DNA of 64,000 bases, taken from contig JAHCVI010000004.1 of NCBI GenBank assembly GCA_019096155.1, positions 1-64,000 on the forward strand, read 5' to 3'. Shown in pieces: positions 45,855 to 57,923 of the stretch (within the stretch, counting starts at the first letter, position 1; the number at the start of each line of letters is the position of its first letter). A model generated the notes under the pieces. It was not told the DNA's origin. It saw nothing but the letters and a program-made list of their open reading frames with translations, and ran no database searches. Made by a program: the position numbers and the translations under genes. The DNA comes from Staphylotrichum longicolle. Lineage: Eukaryota > Ascomycota > Sordariomycetes > Sordariales > Chaetomiaceae.

Positions 45855-47133
45855 ATGAAGACATTCCTTTTCGGCGCCGCGGCGGTGCTGTGCGTCCAGC
45901 AAGTTGTCGCACAGTTTGCGACGGCTGCTATGATGCGTTTCCAGTGCTCCCAGCTGGTAATTGAGCGTCTGGATCCCCTTGTCAATCCTGGCATGCTACA
46001 GTCAACACACGTCCACCAGATTGTAGGCGGAAACTCCTTCAATGCCACCATGACCCCCGTGGATTACGACCCTGCGGAGAAGTCGACGTGCACCACTTGC
46101 TCGTTTTCGGAAGACTTCAGCAACTACTGGACAGCCAATATGTACTTCCGCGCAAAGAATGGCAGTTACAAGCGCGTGCCGCAGATGGTCAACTTGGGGC
46201 TCAAGGGGTCTCAAGGAGTCACGGTGTATTATATCCCCCCGTATGATGGAAAGACCAAGGTTACAGCGTTCAAACCGGTAACACCCTCCCACACGCTTCT
46301 ACTTTCCCTGTCCCAAGAAAGCAAAACGAGAACACGTATGAAGAGAGAACAAAAGTACTGATCAGTCAGGGATTCCGCATGCTGGTGGGCGACCCGGTTC
46401 TGCGCACCCAGAGAGGTATGCAGAAGCAGATCTGCCACCGCTGCGAACACAATTTCGAGCAGTCTCCTTTTGGAGGCGCCCCATGTACCGGTGAAGATAC
46501 GGCCGCGTTCCCCAATAAGCCCTGCCCTGGCGGCATCCGAACCACCATCACCTTTCCGACGTAGGTCGCTTACTCCTGGGGAAACAGATTAGAGTCTTAC
46601 AGCCGTTGATAGATGTTGGGATGGCCGCAACACTGACAGCCCGGACCACAAGTCTCATGTCGCTTATCCCAGCAGCGGGAGCTTCGAGTCGACCGGTCCA
46701 TGTCCCGCTAGCCACCCCGTTCGGCTTCCGCAGCTGATGTTTGAAATCATGTGGAACACAACTGTCTTCGACTCGCTGTGGCCTGAATCGGGCCAACCGT
46801 TTGTGTACTCCATGGGCGATGCGTGAGTTCTCAGAGAAGTCCTCGGAAACAAATGCCTCAGCGCTGACTGTTATAGTACTGGGTTCGGACAACACGGCGA
46901 CTATGTCTTTGGCTGGAAGGGCGATTCCTTGCAGCGCGCTCTCGATGCCCGTTGCACTGGTGACCGCTGCTCTGTCCTCAAGACACAGACCCCCGAGGAG
47001 GCCACTGCATGCCAAAAGCAACAGACTGTCACAGAGGACGTCGAAGGCTGTAAGTAACCGAGCTCACGGGAAAGGAGAAATCTGACTGTCTCCAGGGCTT
47101 GACTCAATTCCAGGCGGAGTGCACCCCATGTAG
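45855..47133 (+). CDS. DUF1996 secreted protein, copy B (intact)
   Basis: Five exons (45855-46277, 46370-46560, 46613-46822, 46877-47049, 47096-47133), all introns GT-AG of 46-92 bp, give about 344 residues. A signal peptide (MKTFLFGAAAVLCVQQVVAQ) is followed by MRFQCSQLVIERLDPLVNPG, HVHQIVGGNSFNATM, FSEDFSNYWTANMYFRA, YYIPPYDGKTKVTAFKPG, GGIRTTITFPTCWDGRN, SHPVRLPQLMFEIMW and HGDYVFGWKGDSLQRAL. DUF1996 proteins are common, usually extracellular, and of unproven function; some carry WSC or cellulose-binding domains, but this one has none. Paired cysteines (C-T-T-C, C-H-R-C) suggest disulfides. It is the intact relative of the broken copy at 2346 and shares most of its splice sites. Confidence 0.88.
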
Positions 47134-47810
47134 GGGTTCAGGGGTTCATGGCTTGATGAAAATGGCTGAGGGCTCAGGATCCGATTCAGCAGAAGCCTTT
47201 CATTTCTTATGCACTCATATGGAGCATTCTTCAGCCTGTAACCCCCCTATCTTCAAGATGTTAGGAACGCCGTGTCTCACGTGGTGCGCCGCCTCCGTCC
47301 CAACTTCTACCAATCCAAACCAGAACAGATGCAGGAACTTAGGTAGTAACTAAGAGTCCGTCCGTTGTCTTGTCGACCGAGTTTCTGTGCCACACCTCAA
47401 GCTTCTCCCAAAAAGAGTTGTGTGACTCCTAGAATTGGAATACTGCAAGCGCTGAGCTAGCCGTATTACCTTTTGCTGGAGTGTTGTCTCAAGGTTCGCA
47501 TCATGGACGACTTGCGGTTCATCCACCAGCGGATTGCGACTGCCTGGGCGATTACGTGGCAGTGGCTTCAGGCTCCAACATTTTGTTGGGATTAGTGGAA
47601 TCCTTTGGTGCGTAAAACCTGCAGATAAAACCTCAAAACCTTCGCAACAGCTCGACAGAGCTCACTCGGCATTGTCCGCTCCGTCCGTCATAGCCCACAA
47701 TCCGAGCAAAAGTCCTGGGCTGCACACCGCATTAACCACCTCATCGGTCTCCAACCTAAGCCCATCACCCCGTGCATCCAGGTCCAAACTGAGGCCATTG
47801 ACCAATCAAC
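47134..47810. other. Intergenic, nothing recognised
   Basis: About 680 bp between two same-strand genes; the right part is the presumed Nudix promoter and leader. Confidence 0.45.
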
Positions 47811-48353
47811 ATGTGTCTCAACACCCCATTTACTTTCTGTTCCTCACTCGCACCATACAACATTTCACCTACAGCATTTTTTTCCGCACATACTTCTTTG
47901 ACCGGCCTTGTCGCAAGCGCCGTTGTCATTCACAAGAATCGCGTCCTCCTCATCCAACGCGCCGCACACGACGGCTTCCCTCTCAAGTGGGAATGTCCCG
48001 GCGGTGGGGTCGACCTGACTGATTCCTCAATCTTGCACGCTCTGTGCCGCGAGGTGCACGAGGAAACGGGACTACACGTGCAGCACGTGGTGGATGTGAT
48101 CGACACGCTGGAGTTCCTGGGGAGCAGTGATCAAAGTAGGTGGAGAAAGATTACGTTCTTGGTGGAATTAGAAGCAACAGAGCTGCCTCCAGTGCAGCTC
48201 AATGCGGAGGAACATGTTGATGCGGTCTGGGCAACGGAGGAGGACGTTGTCTCAGGGGTTTGTGACGGGAGGCGGATTGAGTTTGCGTACGAGGGGCAGA
48301 GGCAAATTGTGTTGGATGTTTTGAGAAGGGTGGATGTTGGGATCCTGGGCTAG
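47811..48353 (+). CDS. Nudix hydrolase
   Basis: A single exon of 180 residues. The Nudix box runs GGGVDLTDSSILHALCREVHEETGL: the glycine and the REVHEETG catalytic half are present, but the upstream Glu of Gx5E is Ser. The EE pair that binds the metal is kept, so hydrolysis of a nucleoside-diphosphate-linked substrate remains plausible. Strands before (SAVVIHKNRVLLIQRAA) and after (KITFLVELEA, EEHVDAVWATEEDV) the box fit the fold. The first 30 residues are hydrophobic and Ser/Thr-rich, could be a targeting peptide, and are less certain as coding. Substrate not predictable. Confidence 0.85.
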   Translation: MCLNTPFTFCSSLAPYNISPTAFFSAHTSLTGLVASAVVIHKNRVLLIQRAAHDGFPLKWECPGGGVDLTDSSILHALCREVHEETGLHVQHVVDVIDTLEFLGSSDQSRWRKITFLVELEATELPPVQLNAEEHVDAVWATEEDVVSGVCDGRRIEFAYEGQRQIVLDVLRRVDVGILG

Positions 48354-49038
48354 CGACGGCGAGGGTAAGATCGAAGATGGTGGCCGAAAGAGGGTGTCTT
48401 TGGACCGTGCCGGAAGCAAACCGCAGAAATGGTCGAGCATGCCAAATTGGCGGTATTACAAGGAACTGCAAACTGCATGGCCCCATCCGCAACTCATCCA
48501 GGATCACATCTCCAGGAATTCGCTCGCATGAGCCTCGAACGTTTGACCCTTGGTGTAACGAGATGAAGCAGGAAAGTACCATGCCATCCTTCCCGGGCGA
48601 AGAAAACAATTCTGTTCACATTGTATGCTCCTTTATTGAACGGAACTCATTTCCCCAGTTCCGGCCGAGTCTGCCACCGCTCAAAGAGGGCCTTTGGCGG
48701 CTTCCTTGTTGAGCGTTTGTTTCGCTGCCATATCGTGGATTGTGTTGGTGATTGTTATCTCAACAGTGTTCCCACATGAACAGCACCAACAGGTTGACCC
48801 CGTGCCATCATGTTGATCCCCGTGGGCACCTTAGGACAAGCCTGGTGCCACGTTCAGACCAAGGAGCCATTTCCAGTAGTATATAAGGGTCACCGTTCTT
48901 CAGCGAGGTTCTCACCTTTACACCAGCAACAAGCATCTGCAGCACTCGTAAGAAACGCTTCACAATCGAAAGACGGCAAGACAGTAACAAAAAACACCAC
49001 AGAGCTTCAACTTCAACTCTCACACGAAAGATTGCAAA
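48354..49038. other. Intergenic / promoter of secreted protein gene
   Basis: About 685 bp. The last 150 bp hold a TATA element and an A/C-rich leader. No other gene. Confidence 0.5.
48880..48887 (+). promoter_or_regulatory. TATA box of secreted protein gene
   Basis: TATATAAG lies about 155 bp before the ATG at 49039, with a CA-rich leader after it. Confidence 0.45.
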
Positions 49039-49677
49039 ATGTTTCCCTCTTTCAGCCTCGGCCTTACCTTCCTGGCGGCTCTGGTCGCCGGCGAGACCCG
49101 CGGAATCACACCGCATGACATGTACTCATCCTCCGTTGGCGTGCTGGGTTGCAAGATTGACACCAACCGCGTGGCATACTGGCCTATGTCTGTCGACTGC
49201 GACAATATCTGTGTCCGGGTTTCCTATGGCGGTCGTTCTCTCGAGCTCCTCCGAATCGACCAGTCTGGGGGCGCCTACGACATCTCGTACGACGCGTATA
49301 ACTACCTCGTCTCGGGCCAATCCGCCACCGTTCACCCCATCACCGGCGGCGCCGTCAACATGGAGGTGCAGAACGTCCCGGCAGAGAACTGCGTTAAACA
49401 TCTCAAGGCCGGCGGTCTTGCACTGTCTGCCTCCAACAGCATAAACTACGTCGCGAGCTGTCTGGGACAGCCCAACAGCTGGGTGGCCCGGAACTATCGA
49501 CTTTTCAACATTCAGGACCCTGTCTGCCACTGGGGCTACGACGAGCAGTGCTCCCTGGACCTCAAGATCAGCAACCAACCTTCATGCCCGCGCGCCTTGG
49601 GCAGCACCAACGGGCGTCTGCCAGACACAGTGTTCAACATCCAGTACGGCACCGGGGCGGTTGTGGCAGCGCCTTAG
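49039..49677 (+). CDS. Secreted cysteine-containing protein, possible double-psi barrel fold
   Basis: A single exon of 212 residues. A signal peptide (MFPSFSLGLTFLAALVAG) precedes a mature domain with GCKIDTNRVAYWPMSVDC, NICVRVSYGGRSLELLRID and GGAYDISYDAYNYLVSG. The order C-x-VxV-x-x-GRS-x-x-x-x-R-x-D-x-G-x-x-DIS resembles barwin/RlpA-like double-psi beta-barrels, in which a loop after the R-x-x-D motif precedes a DLS segment. It is followed by NVPAENCVKHL and a second cysteine-bearing region (CLGQPNSW, DPVCHWGYDEQCSLDL, PSCPRAL). There are about eight mature cysteines. An extracellular role, possibly cell-wall or host-interface, is inferred. I am unsure of the exact family. Confidence 0.8.
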   Translation: MFPSFSLGLTFLAALVAGETRGITPHDMYSSSVGVLGCKIDTNRVAYWPMSVDCDNICVRVSYGGRSLELLRIDQSGGAYDISYDAYNYLVSGQSATVHPITGGAVNMEVQNVPAENCVKHLKAGGLALSASNSINYVASCLGQPNSWVARNYRLFNIQDPVCHWGYDEQCSLDLKISNQPSCPRALGSTNGRLPDTVFNIQYGTGAVVAAP

Positions 49678-50343
49678 AAAAGGCCGAAACAGATTTCATA
49701 ATCATTGAGGGTTTTCGTCCAAAGGATGGTGACTTCGTGAAGGCCGAGGTCATTGGGACTTTAGGGGACAGACTTTTGGGTTCGGGGTTGAAGAGCAACA
49801 GGTGTGCTTACTCTCGGTATTTGGAAGTGGTTCAGCCATCCTGGGGATAGCGATAGACAATCGTGATTCTGACTTTTCTTCGTTGGCACCCTTGCAGCTC
49901 AGTAAAGTGAATGTCATGTCTGATGCCGTCTGGGCTCTGGCCTTGAGAAGCTCGCTTGCCAATGTGGTATGGAAAGCCAGACATCGAGATGCAATGTGAC
50001 TCGGGCTCGGGAAAAGAGGGTTATTCTTTGAGGACAGGAACAAGGCCTGGTCGCTCGAATTAGTGGATTCAGCACCTTGAGATCCGAAATGCACTCTCCG
50101 TCGGGGAAGTTCTTTTGGGGTTGCCCGATGACTCTGATCAGGCATCATCTATCTCATTGCGCCACACGTCTGCCATGGCACTTATCCAATAACAAGAGGT
50201 ATCCTGGAAACAAGCAAAAGGGTTGACCCCCACCGATCTTGAAACAACTCCTCAGTCCTGACGCCTGTCCATGCCGGATATAAACTAGCTCTACCGATAA
50301 GGCCGCTCCCAAATTTCAAAGTATGTACATCTCAAAGCACCGC
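49678..50343. other. Convergent intergenic region
   Basis: About 665 bp separate two converging genes; no supported gene. A minus-strand 132-codon frame here has no protein-like features beyond length. Confidence 0.45.
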
Positions 50344-52241
50344 TTACAACATCTCGCTGATTTTCTTCTCCACCTTGGGTTCCGACCCGTCTTCGCTGCT
50401 GCAATAACTTCGCGTCTTCTTGAACTCTGCCTCCACCAGCCTGTGCCCACTGGCATCATCAGGCCCAGGCCTCTGCTCCTCAATCTCAATATGCTCGTCT
50501 TCCAGCACCTCGTCGGATATAATCCTGGGGTTGAATGCCCAGGCACCCTTGGGCACAAATGTCGACGCAAAGACGAGGACTGCAATGACGGACATCTGCA
50601 CGCCTGTCGTGAACAGCAGGCCGCTGCGAACTTCGCCACCCTCGATGCCGCCGCTCTTGTTGTAGACGCTGTCGAGATATCGCCCCAAAACTGTCCCCAG
50701 CACGGCGTACGTGACGATGTAGAAAGAATACAAGAACGCCATGACAGCACCGAGCGCCGAGACATTCTTGTTCTGTGATTCGATGCGCGCGAGCGACGCC
50801 TGGATATACGCAGCAAGCGAGACGTCACCAGACGCCCAGCCGTAAGAGATGGGGGCAAAGGTCGCAGCGACGATCCACGCCTGGCCGACTTGGTCTGCCG
50901 GAGGGTGCCAAAAGGGGATGTACCAGACGATCAACAGCATCAGTGCGTCCAGCCGGAGCCACGGCATTGGCGTCTGGATGGCGTTGGTGAAGAGCAGCAC
51001 GGAGAAGGCGCCGAGCAGTTCGCCCAGATTGGAACCGCCCACCATGATCTGCGCCCAGGCCGAGTTTCCCATGTAGCGTCTGGCGATTTGGGGCGCAATC
51101 CCGTTCTCGAGATAGCGATGGGCGTACAAGGCAATCGAATAGCCGGGCACAAGCCAGATAAACTTGCGGGAGGAGAAAAGAATCTTGGCGCCGACCCAAA
51201 CGGACTCGCCAAAGAGAGCGAGACCGCTGAAGGCGGCCTTCCAGTAGGCGGGTTTCGCGCGGGCTCGGAGGCTCGTGGCATTCTCGCGGCGGAAGTTGAG
51301 TTCGCTGATAAAGAACCAGACGATTGCGCTGATCGTGAAGCAGATGGGGGTGATGATGAAGGCCATGTTGTTGCCGAGCTGAGGGATGATGGCGAGGCCG
51401 GTGGTGAACGCGCCGGCAGTGCCCGATATTTCGTAAAAGATATGGACCTGGTCACGGTGAGCGAGGATACCAACCAGGGGCGCCGTGGCGACGAGCGCTT
51501 ACAAGAGAATCCATCCTCTTGAGCTTGTTGATGTGGCCACCGACGATGTCGCGGGGGATGACTCTCCGGATCAGTTCAACCATGCCGTAGACGACGCCGC
51601 AGACGCAGTAGACGGGAATCATGGCATCGGTATTGTATCTGGGGTATGATTAGCCGCGAACCTGCCTCGGCGGACATCGACGGTACTAACGTTCCGTAAT
51701 AGGGCCACTCGTCGTCCGGGTGGTTTGTGCGGTCTGCGTCCGTTAGTGATGTGATCACGGTGGATTGGGCTTGTGGTCTCAGGGCAACAAAAGACTTACA
51801 CTCTGCGGGCATGAAGGTCCCGCCAGTAGCGGCGTCGATGATGAGCAGGAGAGCGGAGCAGAGTCCGAAGATAAGGATGGCAACGGAGAGAACGTTCTTG
51901 GTGGGGTATCTTTTCACCTACCGCTGGGTGTTAGTCTCACAAGACAGGAGTTTGGGGGAGGCAACGCATCATACCAGTGGACCGATCAGGATGGACCCGA
52001 TACACTGGCATGCCTGGTTCAGGCCCGTAAGGAGGCCGACTCTCTCGAATGTCCGACTGGGGGTCCCGTCCCTAAAACTTTCGTAGTCGTATCTGTTGCT
52101 GGCCAGAGCAATGATGGAGCCGTTAAACGCTTCGAGGCCGAACTTGTACACCATAATTCCAGCGATGTAGATGGCGATGTTGCGGCGCTCCTGGGGCGTG
52201 AAAGCCCGCAGGCTCTCTCCCAGATCGGCAAAGTATCCCAT
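50344..52241 (-). CDS. Major facilitator superfamily transporter, substrate unknown
   Basis: Five exons (52241-51975, 51917-51800, 51733-51691, 51638-51503, 51447-50344; introns 52-66 bp) give about 555 residues. Membrane-like segments include NIAIYIAGIMVYKFGLEAF, VGLLTGLNQACQCIGSILIG, NVLSVAILIFGLCSALLLII, IPVYCVCGVVYGMVELIRR, MAFIITPICFTISAIVWFFI, LRLDALMLLIVWYIPFW, AVMAFLYSFYIVTYAVLG and LLFTTGVQMSVIAVLVFAST. Conserved inter-exon residues (KRMDSL joined to VHIFYEISGTAGAF) confirm the fourth join. The cytosolic tail is acidic. It resembles an uncharacterised ascomycete MFS group; it is not a SIT siderophore permease. The start at 52241 follows the last upstream in-frame region that does not look coding. 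Confidence 0.82.
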
Positions 52242-54056
52242 GTCGACGATGGGACGGCGTCGGAGCCGCGAGGGAAGACGCTTGACAAGAGGCGGTTCCA
52301 GAGATCTGGAATTGGGGTGGGGTGCCACATGCGATATACATACAGACTGGGCTGTCACACGTGTGGACTTTGCGTCCCGATTTGGCAACCCAACATCTGA
52401 GGGGCATCCCTACGATCGGGCTCGGTAAAGCAGCGGCGGGACCTGCCAGGGGTAGTCAATGGCACGGATGGGGGTATCAGGGCCCTGGTCAGCCTTGCTC
52501 CCTGTGGGGGTCGTGCTCCAGGTGCGGAAGCCACAGACTCGTGGGCGGCTGTCTGGTCTGGGGGTTGGCCATGAAGGCTTGCTTTAGCTTTTTTCACCGC
52601 ACCTTGTGTGGCGACGGTGCTGAGCATCTGTCGCGGGCGGCCAAGGACTGCCAATGCACATGGCGTTGTCAATTCCTCGTCATCGTGTGACCCAAGTCTG
52701 TCTCGCGGTCCCCAAATGGCCCGCCAACGACGGCATGGCGCATTGCCCTGATATCAGAGGTTGGCGGCTTCAGCTTCCGCTTTCAGCTTCTTGCGGGGCC
52801 GGGCCCAAGGTCCCCTGATTTCGATAAGTGAGCAAGAACGTGCACCGTGACGAGCCGTGCAGCCGAGCTTCAAAGCCAGGGGGCCCTTCTCAAGCCCTCC
52901 TGTCGAGTTGGTCCAACGAGGCCACAGAATAGCCCACGTGGTCTTGGCACCAACTGCCCTTGCGTGCGCCGAATCTGCGGAGGACCCTGTTGGCAGACCT
53001 TGTCGGCGCATTGAGGGAGAGATATCCGTCTGGTTGATGGAAATGGCATCAGGACCGGGGGTGCATTGAGGCAGCAGCAGGTGTCGCAAACAGTGCACGT
53101 CGGACCATCATGCTGAGGAATGCCACGGTGCAATCAACGCAGAAGTCGAGGTCGACGTTGAAAGACCGTGTGTGCTGGTACTGTGAGCCCCAGCACACTG
53201 CAGGTTTGCAGTTTGCGAGTGCCCTTGCATTCCAGGTCGGCCGCATGGAGGGATGATTTCTTGCGCCAACCAAGACGAGAAAACCAGAGATTCCGCTTTT
53301 TGTCACGGGCCGGACAGCATCCATCATCGTGTGCTGGTCAAGGTCAGGTAGCTCACAGTCTCTCTGTCAGGCAACAATGCCAATTCCGCAGACAGTGCAA
53401 TCTCGCTGTCGACACTGTCGGCTTTCCGCGGCCCTTGCCGAAGCCCAGATGGCGACAGCGAATGAGCGATGCGCATCTGAGCACGACGTTCACAGGTCGT
53501 TTCGTCGATTTCGCAAGAACCCAATGCACCGACCGAGACCCCCACCTTGCGAGACGCGACCACATGCTTTTCTCATGCTGGCTCTCTCAGACCATTGATC
53601 AACAATTGCCTGCCACTGAACACAATTGCCCACGCCACTCGGTAGCGCAGAATCCAAGACTCACGAGTGTGGTTTGCATGCAACTCTGCGTTCCCAATCC
53701 AGCGTGCTGGGTCTTGGGTGTTCTTGGTGTCGCTGGATGCGCCGCATTTGGGCTCAACGACCGCCGACTTAACTGACGCAATGCAACTCTCCCAAGTCCC
53801 CAGTCCCCGAGCAGCAGCCGTCGCGCTGTCTGCCGCTTCTTGCTACCCACCTTTTTGCCGTGACGACTGATCCCTTTCCTGCGTGCAGCGTGTTTTCCAC
53901 GTTCCCCCCTCCCTTGTCTCTCGTCTCTGCCACACTCAACGACTCTCGGTCTGTGTTCCCGGGTGATCGCCTCTCTCTCCGCAGTTCTGTCCCTTGAGCT
54001 CCCGCATCCGCATCAGCGCACGAGCCGGCAGATACAGCTTCGACACCCTCCCGGTG
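52242..54056. other. Long intergenic / promoter and leader of SH3 gene
   Basis: About 1.8 kb between divergent genes. Many open frames but none with protein-like features. The right end (53870-54000) is a C/T-rich leader-like stretch. Confidence 0.45.
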
Positions 54057-56553
54057 ATGGCCGTCGACGCCGAAGACCTCCTCATCCAGCCCTTCAGGGA
54101 CGTCGTTGCTGTCGGCGCGGTTGCCCTGACCAACGCTTCCACCAATGCCCCTCCTGGCCCCGCCGGCCATGTCGATCTTATGTCCAGGGCCGCACAGGCC
54201 CTCGTGCGGGAAGGCGAGCGGGCACTGAACAAGGTGCAGCTAGTCTGGAATGACCGGGTCCAGAAGCACGGCGATGGCTTCAAGGAGATAATGGTCCAGC
54301 AAGGTGAGTGAGGCCGGTGTTACGGTACCACCTCGTGCACACGCTAACCTCTTCCGCCCAGCTTCCATCGAGAAACGACGACTCCAACTCGAAGATCTTC
54401 TCTGGGACTTCGACGACTTTACCCACCCTGACGAGTTTGATCAGACGAGATACGCAGCTCTGCAGGCCGCAACTAAGGCGCTTGCTCTCGACATCGTCGA
54501 GACTGCAAAGCGCCTGAAGTTTGAGTCCAACCCTCCTCCGATACCACAAGGCGGGTTCCCCCCGCTGCCACCACTTCCAAGCCGGTCTCTCCCCACCTCT
54601 CGTCCACCTTCTGCCCGTTCAGTCCGCCCGCGAGCTCTGTCCAAGCCAAGAGCAGCACAAGACGCCGGTCATCTCTCCCATCATGACCAAGGCGGGTTCG
54701 GGCCACAGAGCCCGAGGCTTGCCCCGCAGAGCCCAAGAATGGCCCCTCAATCGTTCACCAACCCCTTCAGTCCAGGAGACAGTGTGGAACAAGACGTGCC
54801 AACCACGCCGGCCCTGCGGCCTTCTGGGAGCCTTTCTGTTGCGTCGCATCCGCATTCCTCATTCCCACACGACGCGTCTCGGGACGCGTTCACGCCTCCT
54901 GCTTCCCCCGCCGTCGGCCCCGTTGCTCCACGGGCTCAGGGCCTTACCCTCAATACCTCTGTGCGCCCACGAACATTTGACCCAGCCCCAAGCCCCAGCA
55001 CTATCAACACCAGGACATCCGTCATGTCGAATACCAGCACATCCTCGTCTGCAATGCTCGGGAGCTTGGACTCCCTTGTCATCGCCGAGGATTCAGCCGA
55101 GCTCAATCGCCCGAGTTCCAACGAAGCCGCGGGGTCTAGGCTCTCGTCCGCTCGCTCCACAGCCACGAATGAGACTGACACTATCGGCGTTGAGGACCTA
55201 CTCAGGGAGTCAAATCTGGCCAGCGACTTGCCCGGTGACCGCCGCAAGTCGCGGCCGGCAAGCCCGCGGATTCCGGATTGTGCGATACGGGACGGGAGCA
55301 CTTACTACAAGCTGAATGGCTATTGCAGGGGTGCTACCAGGTTCAGGAAAGACGGTCACTGGGACAGCATCAAGTTCACCAACGAGTACGAGTACGGCAG
55401 TGGCGGCGCGATGGCCGGTGGCGGAGACATGATGAGGGCATCTGATGGCATCACAGTCCCGTTCCAGTATGAGATGGCCAAGGTCGGGGCGTGCGGCGAG
55501 TGCGGGTATGCTCACGACCTGGACGATGTGGAGCTCGACAAGAGCGACAACCGTAGGGCTCTCCTCTCTCTTCCCCAGGTAGACAGCCAGACAACTGACA
55601 CCCTTGACAGCCGAAGCCGTCCGCACCTCTGAATTTGGAGTTCGATATCGCCTCCGGCTCCTCTTCAAGTCGCACCTCAGGCAAGGGAGCAGCACCGAGA
55701 CCCACTACGCCTGCCTGTGGTGCGTCCAAGCGGGCGCCGCCTCCAGGGAGAGCGACGCAACCGTGTTCCGGTCCCCCGATGACCTCATGCGTCATCTCTC
55801 ACGTCACTCCCAACCGCTTCCCGCGCTCTCGGGCGTCTCTGTGGCCTACGGGCCGCTTCCGGACTCGGCGCCGCTGGACTTTGACCTACATTTGCCCGAC
55901 TCTCCAACTCCCGTGCCGATGCCGGAAAACGTGGCGAGGTTAGCCACAGCGGTTGCGGTCAAGGATCACTACCGGCGTCCAGGGCGTGGCAAGTTGGACA
56001 AGCCACCCAAGTACGACGCCGACATGCTCGAGTTCATGGAAGGCGCACGCATCGTGGGGGTCATATTCCCCGAGAAGTGGGGTGGAAAGTTCTGTCTCGG
56101 GCGGCATGATGGCGAGTTTGGGGCATTCCCGGCAAAGGCAATCGAGTTGCGACCACCACAAGAGACTGAGATCCCCGTGGGCGGGGAGAATGGCATGAGC
56201 GTGACGACGAGGTGGAAGTGGCAACCTCCAGGGACGGGAGGCGCGCCATGGCTTTCGTTTGGTAAGGGGGAGGTTATTTCAAATGTGCAGTGTAAGTTAG
56301 AGTCTTATCTCCCACGACATCTGCGACGCACTAACAACGAGCAGGCCTTTACGCAGATTATTGGTGCTGGTCAGGCACAAATAGCAAGGGCAAGACTGGG
56401 GTATTCCCACAGTCTCATATCGACCTACAGACCCTTCGAGGGCAGGAAGCGCCGGCGACCAAGAAGAGCCGTGGACGGAGTCTGTTTGGCTCACGATCCA
56501 ACAAGGGAGACCCCACCACAAGGAGCAGTTATAGAAATTCAGTCGCGTCGTAG
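54057..56553 (+). CDS. Large SH3-domain protein with C2H2-like finger
   Basis: Four exons (54057-54303, 54362-55552, 55611-56291, 56345-56553; introns of 58, 58 and 53 bp) give about 775 residues. The N-terminal 150 residues are helical (DLMSRAAQALVREGERALNK, IEKRRLQLEDLLWDFDDF). A long Pro/Ser-rich disordered linker follows. Then come CAIRDGSTYYKLNGYCRGA, a Cys pair GACGECGYAHD, and a C2H2-like finger (YACLWCVQ then LMRHLSRH). Two SH3-like segments end the protein: ARIVGVIFPEKWGGKFCLG with GEFGAFPAKAIEL, and CLYADYWCWSGTNSKGKTG with VFPQSHIDL. The tail is basic and Ser-rich. It is likely a signalling or cytoskeletal adaptor; the partner is unknown. The ATG at 54057 is the first in-frame ATG after an open but ATG-less stretch. 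Confidence 0.82.
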
Positions 56554-56694
56554 AACACTAGATACCCCAAGGAGCAATCCCGTCGGCATTTGCCTCCTCT
56601 TGCAATTTCACCACTAGAATAAATCCCACGAACTCGGGAACCTCAACACAAGTCCCTTTTGTGTGTACTGCTGAACTTTTGATCGCTGAATGAA

Positions 56695-57904
56695 TCAAGC
56701 CTGCCACTCTGAGAGCAGCTTTTCCAGCTGCTCGTGCCTCCTCGCTGCAAGGTCAAAGGTCACGTAGTTGACGCTGCCCTCCGCACCCTTGACAGCGGCA
56801 AAGTCTTCGTACAGCTTCCCGATACCCCGGGCTGGATGAGGTAGCTCTTGCTGCCAGGCCTCCCAATCCCACTCAACCTTCTCCACCGTGTCCGTCTCGA
56901 AGTCATGAATCTCGATGAGTCGCGGCGCGGCCGGGTCGCCCACCTGAATGAACGTGTTCTTTGGCGAGATGATCCTGATCTCCCCCTTTTCACCGCTGAT
57001 GGTCCACTCGAGCACCGGCTCGCCAGGGAAGGGCTGGCCGCGTCGGAAACGATAGTGGAGAGTGGCGTTCTGCTGCGTAATACTTGACTCGTCCCATTTC
57101 CCAGAGACGAAGATCAAGTCCGGCACGTCGGAGCGCACAGTCTTGACCGTATTGCCAGTGGGGTCAAGGAGTTGAACTTCTGGCCGCTGCAAGTGGAAGT
57201 CGCCCTTGACTGTAGCGAGCTCCCCAAGAACCCCCTGCACCATATCGAAAACTGACAAAAGGTTAGTACTGCTTCTGCAATCACGTTAAAAGCCACTCAC
57301 TGTGCGCAAACCCGATGGTGTAGATGTTCCCGCCGACCTTCCTTTCTGTGAAATACGCCAGACCCTCGGGCACCTTGACCCGGTCATTCACCCCCCACAA
57401 AACCCTCAACTCGGCACTCACCACCCTGCCAATCCTGCCCTCCTCCAACAAACCTCTCAACTTGAGCGTGATAGGCGCCCTCACCCCCTGCGCCCCGACC
57501 ACCGTCTTTCCTCCGGCCTTCCGCGCCTGCTCCGCCAGCTCTCTTGCGTGCTGCGCATCATGCGCCAAGGGCCACTCCACGAACACGTCCTTTCCCGCCC
57601 TCACGCTGTCTAGCACGGTCTCGTAGTGCTTATCCACCCTGGTGGTGCACACAACCAGATCCACCTCGTCATCCGCGCGGAGCGCGGCCGGGTCGCCGTA
57701 GGCGCGCGTCGAGTCGGGTAGGTTGTACGCCGCAATCGCCGCACGCGCGGCGGACACGGACGAGTTGAGCAGTGCCACGATCTGGTACTTGGACCGGCCG
57801 AGCGGAGAGAGGAGGTATGGCAAGTGGGCGCGGGAGGCCCAGGCTGTTTTGGCCGAGGAGGAGAGGCCGATGATGGCGACGCGGATGGGGGTGGTAGACG
57901 GCAT
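56695..57904 (-). CDS. Gfo/Idh/MocA-type oxidoreductase, Gal80-like
   Basis: Exon 1 is 57904-57301 and exon 2 57251-56695 (49-bp intron, GTGAGT..GTCAG, phase 1), giving about 386 residues. The N-terminal Rossmann domain reads RVAIIGLSSSAKTAWASRAH, YQIVALLNSS, VDLVVCTTRVDKHYETVLD. Where dehydrogenases of this family have EKP, this has EWP at 110-112 (VFVEWPLAHD), as in Gal80-related fungal proteins, so the catalytic Lys is missing. The C-terminal part has the mixed sheet domain (KVGGNIYTIGFAH, VLGELATVKGDF, LHYRFRRGQPF). It may bind NAD(P) and a sugar without classical catalysis. A 17-G tract lies just upstream. Neighbours give no pathway clue. Confidence 0.85.
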
Positions 57905-57923
57905 GGCTGACGTGTGGTTGGGT

